Shown here in pieces: positions 35,521 to 42,754 of a DNA stretch of 64,000 nucleotides. The position numbers and the translations under genes were made by a program. The DNA comes from Ctenosaura bakeri. Taxonomy: Eukaryota; Chordata; Lepidosauria; Squamata; Iguanidae. The stretch lies in the NCBI GenBank assembly GCA_948474755.1, contig CAOLHI010002144.1:248001-312000 (forward strand), in the 5' to 3' direction. How positions within the stretch are numbered: the first letter of the stretch is position 1; every line of letters begins with the position of its first letter. Under the pieces are notes generated by a model. The model did no database searches, had not been told where the DNA came from, and saw only the letters and a list, made by a program, of their open reading frames with translations.

Positions 35521-36209
35521 GCGGCAGCCTCCTCCGAGTGGGAGCTGTGGGTGGGCGGACACCCCGGACTGAGCCGGGGCCCGCCCTCCCCCGGCAAGCC
35601 CCGGGCCGGCCCTGGCGCCGCTAACGGGCCCGTCCTCATCGGCGGAGTCCTCCGAGGCAACCGGGCCTCCCCCCGCGGTGACCGAGCCCTCCGTGGCAGT
35701 GGGAAGCTCCACGGCGACCAAGCCCCCCCGCATTAGCAGGAAGCTCCACGGCAACCAGGCCACCCCCAGCATCGACGGGAAGCTCCGCAGCGACCAGCCC
35801 CCCCGGCATCGGCAGTAAGCTCCGTGGCGACCGGGCCCCCCCAGCTGTCATGGGCCTGGCTGAGCCTGTGCCCACTGCTGCCTTGAGGGCTGCCGCTGAC
35901 GCAGGGGGGGCCGGCCGCCACCGCGGAGGCCGCTGCCGCCAACACAGGGGGGCACCCGGTCGCAGCAGAGGTCCCCGCCACCGCGGGGAGAGGTCTGGCT
36001 GCCACGGAGGTCCCCGCTGCCGCGAGGGAAGGCCTGGTCACCTCGGAGGTCTCCGACGACACGGACGGGCCTGTTAGCGGTGCTGGGGCCAGCCTGGGGC
36101 TTGCCCCGGTGGTTGGGGTGCCTGCAGGCTTGCCGGGGGGGCAGGCCCCGGCTCCAGTCTGGGGACTCCGCCCACCTGCAGCTCTGACTCGGAGGAGGCT
36201 GCTGCCACT
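35521..36209. repeat. Large imperfect palindrome inside the GC-rich element
   Basis: Bases 35521-35700 are mirrored by 36000-36209. Examples: GCAGCCTCCTCCGAGT against ACTCGGAGGAGGCTGC, GGTGGGCGGA against TCCGCCCACC, CCGCTAACGGGCCCGTCC against GGACGGGCCTGTTAGCGG, CCTCCGTGGC against GCCACGGAGG. One arm has a ~28-nt insertion that partly duplicates GGCAAGCC. The spacer of about 300 nt contains the minisatellite. Confidence 0.8.
35702..35850. repeat. 36-39 bp minisatellite, four units
   Basis: Units start at about 35702, 35739, 35778 and 35815. Each begins with the consensus GRAAGCTCCRYRGCRACC and ends in a C-rich run and a variable GCATYRGCA-like segment. A detached fifth unit lies at about 36222-36260 (GGAAGCTCCGCAGCGACC). 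Confidence 0.8.
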
Positions 36210-36454
36210 GACACCAATGTTGGCGGGAAGCTCCGCAGCGACCAGCCCCCCCCCAGTGTCGGCGGGATCGGCCTCTGCAGTGGCTGCCCCCCCCGGGTCG
36301 GTGGCGGCCTCTGAGGTGGTGGCAGGCTCAGCCGGGCCCATGACAATTTTCTTTCAGCACCGGCCCTATAAGACGACATCTGGCATATAAGACGACCCCG
36401 ACTTTTGAGATTTTTTGGGGTTAAAAAAGTCATCTTATACGCTGGAAAACACGG

Positions 36455-36840
36455 TAAAATTATTTTATTTTTCTTTTAAAATAAAATTAAACATTTTTAA
36501 TAACAAAACATTTATTAAAATCTTGTATTTTTATCTGTACCCTTTAAGGAATGTTATTGTCAGATACCTTACACCCCAATTTTGGGAGAAAAGCAGGATA
36601 TGATCAAAAACATAGGAATGCCAATAATAAATAACTAAAGCAGTTGATACATCAGCTACATTGGCCCTTCCTATCTTTTCATTCCTAGTGGAAGCTTTAT
36701 CCCTGAATGCAACAGCTTCGAAGCATTAATATAGCAATTTGAATATTTATTTTCTGGGAAAACCTTCATGTGATGCTTCTAGTGTTTGGGTGCCATTCAA
36801 GGCAGCCAATAGTGACAAAGAAAATCTAAAATGCAATAAG
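36455..36840. other. AT-rich spacer between two mobile elements
   Basis: Ordinary AT-rich DNA. A SINE/L2-like tail (TTTTGGGAGAAAAGCAGGAT) lies at about 36580-36599. It forms the left flank of the DIRS insertion. Confidence 0.5.
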
Positions 36841-36848
36841 AACAGGTT

Positions 36849-36857
36849 GCTTACCTG
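36849..36857 (-). promoter_or_regulatory. Consensus 5' splice donor at the element's 3' tip
   Basis: The sense (minus) strand reads TTACAG|GTAAGCAACC, with exon-side CAG at 36857-36855 and intron-side GTAAGC at 36854-36849. This is a near-perfect U1 site 8-14 nt from the element edge and pointing out into the flank. The same motif stands on the plus strand in the ICR at 37121-37128. Function is inferred, not shown. Confidence 0.5.
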
Positions 36858-36982
36858 TAACTGTGGTTCTTCGAGTGGTCATCTGTGCCATCATACACTA
36901 GGAGCTTTAGCGCCTGCGCGGTAGCGTTCGGAAACTTCTAGAGCTTGTTCGCTTGGCGGGAACCCCTCCCCCACGCCGGTAC

Positions 36983-36991
36983 TGCGCATGC
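36983..36991. promoter_or_regulatory. NRF-1-like palindrome in left ITR
   Basis: TGCGCATGC, the core of the NRF-1 consensus (YGCGCAYGCGCR), inside a GC-rich CpG-containing terminal repeat. The mirrored site lies at 42804-42812 in the right ITR, upstream of Gag, where a promoter would be expected. Binding is unproven. Confidence 0.35.
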
Positions 36992-37079
36992 TCCTCCCGC
37001 CGAGCAACGGTCTCTCCTCAGTTCTGTCGTCCGCCGTAGAACCTACAGGGACCTGAGAAAGAGGGGAGGAAGGGCGGGT

Positions 37080-37176
37080 GTGTATGATGGCACAGATGAC
37101 CACTCGAAGAACCACAGTTACAGGTAAGCAACCTATTCTTCTTCTTCGTGGTCTCTGTGCCTTCATACACTAGGAG
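37080..37176. repeat. Internal complementary region (ICR) of the DIRS element
   Basis: Two abutting parts. 37080-37134 is the exact reverse complement of the left tip (36844-36898, 55 of 55 by eye). 37141-37176 is the exact reverse complement of the right tip (42891-42926, 36 of 36). The joint between them reads ACCT-ATT-CTTCTT, where a circle junction of the two tips would give ACCT-GTT-CTTCTT. This is the template by which DIRS elements are thought to restore full ends when the linear cDNA is circularised. Confidence 0.92.
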
Positions 37177-37212
37177 ACTGTGTAGCTTACCGGTCGGACG
37201 GCGGGTCAGGTC

Positions 37213-38645
37213 CTACAGCACGGAAGCCAACACCTCACGTCCAAACCGGGCATCTCTGCGCGACCGGCAGTCGAGCCTGTAGTGGCGCACGAAGGTCGAT
37301 GGTTGGGACCAGGTCGCCACACGGCAGAGTTCATGCAGGTCAACTCCTCGCAGGAGGGCCGCAGAAGTAGCCACCGCTCTGGTGGAGTGGGCTCGAAGCA
37401 GGACTGGCGGAGGCTTCCTCGCGAGCTCATACGCCAGTTGAATAGTCCTCACCACCCATTTGGAGAAGTGCTGGGTGGACACTTTGAGGCCCTTCCGACG
37501 CCGCCCATAGCAAACGAAGAGATGCGGCGTCTGTCGAAGGAAGCAGTCCTGTCCATGTAGAAGGCCACGGCCCGACGCACGTCCAGGGAGTGGAGAGACC
37601 ACTCCAACGGTGTCGTCGGGTTCGGGAAGAAGGCAGGCAGGATGATGTCCTGGTTGAGATGGAAACTGGACACCACCTTAGGCAGGAACGAGATGTCAGG
37701 TCTCAGGACCACCTTGTCCCTGTGGAAGACCGTGAAGGGCTCATCGGATCGAAGAGCTGTGATCTCACCCGCTCGCCTCGCTGAGGTCACCGCTACCAAG
37801 AAGGCAGTTTTCATGGTGAGAAGCCTATCATCCGAGGTCGCCATCGGCTCGAAGGGCGGCTTTGTCAGCTGCGAGAGCACCAGCGAGAGGGACCACGGCG
37901 GTAGCGGCGGCGATACCGGCGGGTAGAGATGATGAAGTCCTTTCAGGAACCGCTTAACGGTATCGTTCCTGAAGAAGGCCGAGGCAGCCGACCGTGGCGG
38001 TTGGTATGCCACGATCGCGGAAAGATACACCTTCAGGGATGGAAACGCCAGCCCCTGTTGCCGGAGGTGCAGGAGGAAATGCAGGACGGTAGAGAGCCCC
38101 GCGGGCGATACCGGCTCACTCCTCTCGTTAGCGAAGGTCAGGAAGCGTCGCCACTTGTATTGATAGTTGCGACGGGTGGATTCCTTCCTGGCCGCGACGA
38201 GGACGGTACCGAGCACGGGATCGTCTAGTGCGATATCCTCCAGGCATGGAGGGCCAGGCGTGGCAGGTCCGGATGGAGGACTCGGCCGCCGAAGTGGGAG
38301 AGCAGGTCCGGTGTCGGTGACAACCGGAGCAGGTCGTCTCGTGCGGCTTGTAGCAGGGGTGCGAACCAATGTTGCCTCGGCCAGTACGGGGCTACCAGGA
38401 TCGCGTCGGCTCGGTTGGCGAGGATCTTCGATATCGTCCGGCCGAGCAGCGGGAACGGCGGGAACGCGTAGAGGAGTTCCCCGGTCCACGGAAACTGGAA
38501 AGCGTCCCCGATGGAGGCACGATCGTGGCCCGCTCTGGAACAGAATCGGCGACACTTCGCGTTTTCCCTGGTCGCGAAGAGGTCGATCGATGGTTCGCCC
38601 CAGCGGTCCCGAATCAGTCTGAACGCCTCTCCGGAGAGAGACCAT
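37213..38645 (-). pseudogene. Tyrosine recombinase (YR) of the DIRS element, one frameshift
   Basis: Phage-integrase-type recombinase that would insert the circular DNA intermediate. The nearest in-frame ATG upstream of the domain is at 38645, overlapping the RT gene by about 420 bp in another frame. A SAM-like N-terminal part (STRRNYQYKWRRFLTFAN at about 38200-38140) and the first catalytic arginine (SARRAGEIT, about 37775) lie in one frame, which ends at 37449. The rest continues in another frame down to 37213, with HSTR (HxxR, about 37389-37378) and FVRHYRLD with the tyrosine (about 37280). The frames meet at about 37531-37545, where one base appears to be missing. All catalytic residues are still present but divided. 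A sequencing or assembly indel is possible. The stop lies 37 bp before the ICR. Confidence 0.85.
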
Positions 38646-40141
38646 TCGTGATGGGATGAGGTGTCCCTGCTGAGGGCGTCTGCCGTGGTGTTCTCCTGCC
38701 CGGCCAGGTGAACTGCCACGGGATGCGTATGCAGGCGAATGCACCATTCCCACAAGTCGAGTGCAATGTTGAGCAGGGTTGTGGAGTGAGTCCCTCCTTG
38801 TCTGTTGATGTAACAGACGGCGGTGGTATTGTCCGTCAGAACCAGGACCGTCCGCCCCGCTACGACGTGGCGGAACGCCCGTAGCGCTTTCAAGACGGCG
38901 AGTAGCTCCAGCGCGTTGATATGGAGAGCGGTCTCGTCGTCGGTCCATCTGTCGCGGACTCTGAGATCGCCGCAGTGGGCACCCCATCCATACAGGGAGG
39001 CGTCGGTCGTTACCGTCACCTTCGGTGTCGGCTGTTGGAAAGGCATCCCTGACATGAGATTGCGTCGCGACTGCCACCATCGGAGGGATGAGCGGACGTC
39101 TTCCGGCAGCTGCAGTCGGAGTGTCTGTTCGTCTCGCAGGGGGTCGAATATGCGGACGAACCAGTGTTGAAGAGGTCTCGCTCTCAGCCTGGCGAGATAT
39201 GTCACAGCCGTCGTCGCAGCCATGTAGCCCAAGAGCTGCTGGACGCTTCTCGCAGATAATGTCGGGGCCGTACGCGCGTGAGCGGCGGCCCGGATCAGGG
39301 TTTGGGCTCGAGACTCTGGTAGGTACGCCCTGGCGGAGGTCGAGTCGAGCGTCGCCCCGATGAAGTCCAAGATCCTCGCCGGCTCGAGGTGGGACTTCTT
39401 CGGATTCACCCGTAGACCAAGGCGGGTCAGGAGTGACAACGTCATGTGGACGTCGTGGTAAAGTCTCTGTTTGCAGGACGCCACCAACAGCCAATCGTCG
39501 AGGTAAGGGAAGACGGAAGCACCCTTCGTCCGCAGGAAGGATACCACCGGGGCCATGCACTTGGTGAAGACCCTTGGGGCAGTCGAGAGTCCGAACGGCA
39601 GCACCTTGTACTGGTAACAGGTGTCGTCGACTGCGAAGCGGAGGTACCGTCTGTGCTGCGGGCGAATGGCGATATGGAAGTATGCGTCTCGGAGATCGAT
39701 GGAGGCGAACCAGTCCCCTCGATGTAGGAAGGGCAGGATCGACGGTATCGTGACCATCTTGAACCTTTTGGGGCAGATGTAGTAGTTCACCCCTCTGAGG
39801 TCTAGGATCGGCCGGAGGGTACCGTCGGCTTTCGGTACCGTGAAGTACCTGGAGAAGAAGCCGGTGGTCTTGGCCTCTTGCGGGAGCTGCTCGATCGCCC
39901 CTTTCTGGAGGAGGGATTGGATCTCTTCCAGGAGGGCCGGACTCGACGGCGTGGAATAGTAAACGCCTCGAGGAGGAATATCGAGAAACTCGATGGCGTA
40001 GCCAAGACGGACGATGGAAAGCACCCAAGAGTCCGTAGTGACACACTGCCACTCCGCGAGATGTCGAGCAAGAGTCGGTCGGTCTCCGAGCGCTGATGGT
40101 AGGCTGAAGAGTGGGTATTGGTAGGTCCTGCCAGGCACGTC
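38225..40141 (-). CDS. DIRS reverse transcriptase-RNase H with methyltransferase-like C-terminus
   Basis: Copies element RNA into DNA. Numbered from the GTG at 40138, the frame has 637 codons. RT finger motif at about 103-118 (KADGTLRPILDLRGVN), SIDLRDAY with catalytic aspartates at about 148 and 151, LPFGLSTAPRVF at about 180-191, FPYLDDWLLVA with the YLDD box at about 212-215. RNase H follows with TDAS (379), NALELLAV (E411), TDNTTAV (436) and NTTADALSR (487), so the four acidic residues are intact. The remaining part (about 500-637; IDLFATRENAKC, YAFPPFPLL, VAPYWPRQHW) matches the DIRS region usually called Dam-like methyltransferase. No ATG precedes residue 128, which lies beyond the first RT motif. 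Entry by +1 frameshift from Gag at 40145-40140 is the simplest explanation. The frame is fully open. Confidence 0.9.
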   Translation of the reverse strand, partial: DVPGRTYQYPLFSLPSALGDRPTLARHLAEWQCVTTDSWVLSIVRLGYAIEFLDIPPRGVYYSTPSSPALLEEIQSLLQKGAIEQLPQEAKTTGFFSRYFTVPKADGTLRPILDLRGVNYYICPKRFKMVTIPSILPFLHRGDWFASIDLRDAYFHIAIRPQHRRYLRFAVDDTCYQYKVLPFGLSTAPRVFTKCMAPVVSFLRTKGASVFPYLDDWLLVASCKQRLYHDVHMTLSLLTRLGLRVNPKKSHLEPARILDFIGATLDSTSARAYLPESRAQTLIRAAAHARTAPTLSARSVQQLLGYMAATTAVTYLARLRARPLQHWFVRIFDPLRDEQTLRLQLPEDVRSSLRWWQSRRNLMSGMPFQQPTPKVTVTTDASLYGWGAHCGDLRVRDRWTDDETALHINALELLAVLKALRAFRHVVAGRTVLVLTDNTTAVCYINRQGGTHSTTLLNIALDLWEWCIRLHTHPVAVHLAGQENTTADALSRDTSSHHEWSLSGEAFRLIRDRWGEPSIDLFATRENAKCRRFCSRAGHDRASIGDAFQFPWTGELLYAFPPFPLLGRTISKILANRADAILVAPYWPRQHWFAPLLQAARDDLLRLSPTPDLLSHFGGRVLHPDLPRLALHAWRISH

Positions 40142-40148
40142 AAAACTG
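40139..40148 (-). promoter_or_regulatory. Candidate +1 programmed frameshift site at the Gag stop
   Basis: The sense strand reads CAG-TTT-TGA-C. A tRNA-Phe on TTT can slip +1 to an identical TTT while the slow TGA stop waits in the A site, after which GAC opens the RT frame. This has the form of known shifty stops (for example CTT-TGA-C in bacterial prfB and TCC-TGA in antizyme). The gag frame ends at 40140 and the RT frame has no usable ATG. Use of the site is inferred. Confidence 0.55.
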
Positions 40149-42596
40149 AGACTTTGTCTCGGAGGAGGACTTCTTGGACGAAGCCGGGCGTCGCCTAATC
40201 GTGCGTCTGGCCGATGAGCCGGAGGACGGTCTCGACTGTCCAGACTGGGCCGAACGCTGGAACGACGAGGTGGAAGATCGTCGCCAGGATGGGCGGAAGG
40301 TGGAGGTCCTGCGGGCTTGCGTGGCCGGCTGTAGCCCGATCTTCTTGGCGGTCAGCCTCGCCTTAACGAGATTGTCCAAAGCTTCGTCTGTGGACGAATT
40401 GAATAGGCCCTCACCGTCGAAGGGGAGATCTTCAATCCTCCTTCTGGTGTCCTCCTGGATGTCGGCCGGCCGCAGCCAAGCATGGCGGCGCAGGCCGATG
40501 GATCCTGCCATGACCCGGGAGGCAATCTCCACTGCGTGCCTGGAGGAGGCCATCTGCTGCCGAGCGATGGAGATGGCCTCGTTGAAGATCACGGAGGAGG
40601 CTTGGCGGATGTCCTCCGGTACCGCCTCCATCGCCGGTTGCAGGCGATCGAGCACCTTTTTCAGGTATGCCGCGAGGCAAGCCTGAGTGTTGGACAGCCT
40701 GATCTGCAAGGAGGCAGCTGAATAGAACCTTCTTGCATAGGCGTCCAACTTCCTGCCCTCTTTGTCCGGCGGGGTGGTGTGTTGCCTGCCGGAGCCTTTC
40801 GTCTGTGCCGACTCGACCACCACAGAGTTCGGTGCAGGGTGATTAAAGAGATAACCGGCGTTATCCTTCTGCACCCTGTAGAGGTGTTCCAACCGCTGCG
40901 GTATCGGCTGAGCCGAGGCCGGCCTATCCCAGGCGGCCTTCACCAGTCTGGATACCCGGGGCAGGAGAGGCAGCGGGGCCGCGGCAGGTCGCTTCTCCTC
41001 GAAGACGGAGAAGGCTGGATCGTCGTCCTCCGGCTCCGCATCGGCGATCTTAAGGCCGAGGGTAGTAGCCATGCGGAGCAGCATCGCAGAGAACTGGTGG
41101 ACGTCCTCTGGAGCAGAATCTGGGATCGGGTCCCCGAATCCCAGCGGAGGAGACTCCTGGGAGGCCGCCTCAGACACCTCTGATTCCGCACTCGAGTCGT
41201 ACGACTCTGAGGTCGGTGAGTCCTCTCGCCGCTCGCTTTCCGGTTCCTTCGCAGTCGCCACAGGAGTTGCCTTCCTAGGCTTCTCTGCAGCCGGGGCGGT
41301 GGTAGTAGCAGCGTCCCGCTTGGGCTGGCTGACTACTGACTTCACCTTCTTAGTGGTGACAGGGGTAGTCTGGCAGGCTGACGTCGTCGTAGCCCGCTCA
41401 GTCACCACCGACTCCGTAGGGCGCGTCGCCGTTGCCGTGACCCTAGGAGGTGGCGATATCGCCCGATACCGAGGTGAAGGCTCCCTCGCCCTATGATATC
41501 GAGGAGAGGGAGAGCGGCTGAAGGAGCGGCGGTCCGACGGAGATTGGCTTCGGCGTCGACGGTACCGAGCCTCGTCCCCTCTAGGCGAGCGCGATTCGCG
41601 CTGTCGACGAGGTGACCGGGACCTCCGGAAGGTCTCCCAGCGACTCGGGCCACGATGGTACCGATCCCGGTACGATGGCGAATGTGACCGATAAGAGGCC
41701 GGGTGCTCTCTCCATTCAGATTCCCTCGCGTACCTGGCCACGTAGGACGCCGAGGTGTATCTGGAGGCAGACGAGCGAGGTTGTTCCTCTCTTGTCTCCC
41801 TAGGAGGCGGCGAGGCCACCGGACGCTCGGAAGAGCGGGACCGGGACCGGAAGGAGGTCGAACGCCGCTCCGGAGAAGCAGAGGGCTCTCTCTGCTGCAG
41901 GTCGGCCGACCTGCGACGGCTAGGAGGGCGGTGGCGCTCCTCCACCAGGGTTGGAGGGTCTGCCACAGGCGAGTCCGGGCGCTGTTGGGGAACGTCCTCG
42001 ATCTCATCCTCCGAGAGATCGACGGACTCGCCTCGCCCTTTGGAAGGCTGCTGAGTAGGAGGAGGAGTAGGAGGTTGAACGTCCCCAGCCGGGGAGCGCT
42101 TCTTCTCCTTCTTCTTCTTCTTCTCCTTCTCCTTCTCCTTGCCCTTGCCTCCGTCCGGAGCAGGGCGCTTTTTAGCAGGCATCTCCGTCAGGGGAGCCTC
42201 AGCCTTCCTCGCCATCGAGGATCCTTTTGCTGACTTGGCAGCCGCCGACAGCTTCGGGATCCTCGGTAACGCCGAGATCGGCGTTTTCGCCGGTACCGAG
42301 CCCGATACCGACGAGGTGGACGGAACGGCAGCCGCCGATACCGTCGATGGCGTGGTCGTCTTCTTGTCGGCCATCTTGGAAGTGGAGGTCTCGTCTATCG
42401 CCCGCAGAGACTGTTCCCAACAATAAGACTTAAGTCTCGCGGACCGGTTGCGGAGAGTTTGGGGAGTAAAATCCCGGCAAATTGGGCAAGTCCGGATGTT
42501 GTGGGACTCACCCAAACAGAAGAGACACTCCTTGTGGTTGTCGTTGAGGGCAACCTTGCGCCCGCAGGACACGCACTTCTTGAAGAGCGCGGACAT
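40140..42596 (-). CDS. DIRS Gag-like protein with N-terminal zinc fingers and SR-rich tract
   Basis: Putative nucleocapsid protein. I start it at the first ATG (42596), giving 818 codons; the frame is open 14 codons further upstream without an ATG. Residues 8-40 hold a cysteine cluster, CxxC-x12-CxxC-x4-H-x4-CxxC, typical of vertebrate DIRS Gag. About 148-167 is a K/E-rich run (KEKEKEKKKKKEKK). About 226-378 is very rich in SR/RS dipeptides (SFRSRSRSS, RSFSRSPSPR). An acidic serine stretch lies at about 455-485. A conserved-looking globular part spans about 490-750 (KLDAYARRFYSAASLQIR, LRRHAWLR, IEDLPFDGEGLF). The tail is basic and S/R-rich. The stop is TGA at 40142-40140. No internal damage seen. 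Confidence 0.85.
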   Translation of the reverse strand: MSALFKKCVSCGRKVALNDNHKECLFCLGESHNIRTCPICRDFTPQTLRNRSARLKSYCWEQSLRAIDETSTSKMADKKTTTPSTVSAAAVPSTSSVSGSVPAKTPISALPRIPKLSAAAKSAKGSSMARKAEAPLTEMPAKKRPAPDGGKGKEKEKEKKKKKEKKRSPAGDVQPPTPPPTQQPSKGRGESVDLSEDEIEDVPQQRPDSPVADPPTLVEERHRPPSRRRSADLQQREPSASPERRSTSFRSRSRSSERPVASPPPRETREEQPRSSASRYTSASYVARYARESEWREHPASYRSHSPSYRDRYHRGPSRWETFRRSRSPRRQRESRSPRGDEARYRRRRSQSPSDRRSFSRSPSPRYHRAREPSPRYRAISPPPRVTATATRPTESVVTERATTTSACQTTPVTTKKVKSVVSQPKRDAATTTAPAAEKPRKATPVATAKEPESERREDSPTSESYDSSAESEVSEAASQESPPLGFGDPIPDSAPEDVHQFSAMLLRMATTLGLKIADAEPEDDDPAFSVFEEKRPAAAPLPLLPRVSRLVKAAWDRPASAQPIPQRLEHLYRVQKDNAGYLFNHPAPNSVVVESAQTKGSGRQHTTPPDKEGRKLDAYARRFYSAASLQIRLSNTQACLAAYLKKVLDRLQPAMEAVPEDIRQASSVIFNEAISIARQQMASSRHAVEIASRVMAGSIGLRRHAWLRPADIQEDTRRRIEDLPFDGEGLFNSSTDEALDNLVKARLTAKKIGLQPATQARRTSTFRPSWRRSSTSSFQRSAQSGQSRPSSGSSARRTIRRRPASSKKSSSETKSQF

Positions 42597-42754
42597 AAGA
42601 CGAAGAACGCCAAACTGCGAAAAATCCGAAAAGACCAAAGCCGAAGGGGGAGTCCGAAAGAGAGGTCAGAGACAGTCCAAAAGTCCGTAAAACCGTGAAA
42701 ACAGCAAGCCAAGCACAAAAGTGAGAGGAACAAACTAAAGAACCTTCCGTACGC
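42597..42754 (-). promoter_or_regulatory. 5' leader of the DIRS element between ITR and Gag
   Basis: 158 nt between the end of the inverted terminal repeat and the Gag ATG. Composition is intermediate. No TATA box seen. Transcription probably starts in or near the right ITR, which contains CpGs and the NRF-1-like site, but this is inferred from DIRS architecture. Confidence 0.4.

Larger units (their letters stand above)
35164..36454. mobile_element. TA-flanked DNA transposon with a GC-rich palindromic interior
   Basis: The left terminus TCGTATTTTCCGGCATATAA and the inverted right terminus (reverse complement CCGTGTTTTCCAGCGTATAA) match at about 16 of 20 positions. TA flanks both ends (35162-35163 and 36455-36456), as in Tc1/mariner-type insertion. 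ATAAGACGAC is repeated next to both ends. The terminal 50-100 nt are AT-rich like the host. The ~1.1 kb interior is strongly GC-rich and built of inverted repeats and a minisatellite, with no transposase. Long frames on both strands (up to 202 codons, 35733-36341 minus) are A/P/G-rich by-products of GC content, not genes. Confidence 0.7.
36841..37037. repeat. Left inverted terminal repeat (element 3' end)
   Basis: The part 36888-37037 is the reverse complement of the right end (42755-42903). From the ACTAGGAGC motif inwards I see no mismatch up to CTCCTCAGTTCT, and the match fades after GTCCGCCGT. The outermost ~47 nt (AGGTTGCTTACCTGTAACTG and onwards) are specific to this end and reappear inverted in the ICR at 37080-37134. 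Confidence 0.9.

Noticed and set aside
35702..35850. CRISPR-like array
   Set aside because: The units are contiguous 36-39 bp minisatellite repeats without unique spacers, within a eukaryotic transposon.
35240..36340. CpG-island promoter of a host gene
   Set aside because: The GC-rich block lies wholly between transposon termini with TA flanks and consists of repeats; no gene starts nearby.
35733..36341. 202-codon minus frame and several shorter frames on both strands in the GC-rich element
   Set aside because: A/P/G-rich products, frames open on both strands, and palindromic and minisatellite structure explain them as consequences of GC content.
37449..40052. The 867-codon frame as one separate protein
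   Set aside because: Its upstream ~600 codons are antiphase to the clearly conserved RT/RNase H gene, begin at a GTG, and show no domain; only the last ~260 codons are recombinase.
38167..41496. Plus-strand frames of 80-176 codons across the DIRS element
   Set aside because: They are antisense shadows of the minus-strand Gag and RT genes.
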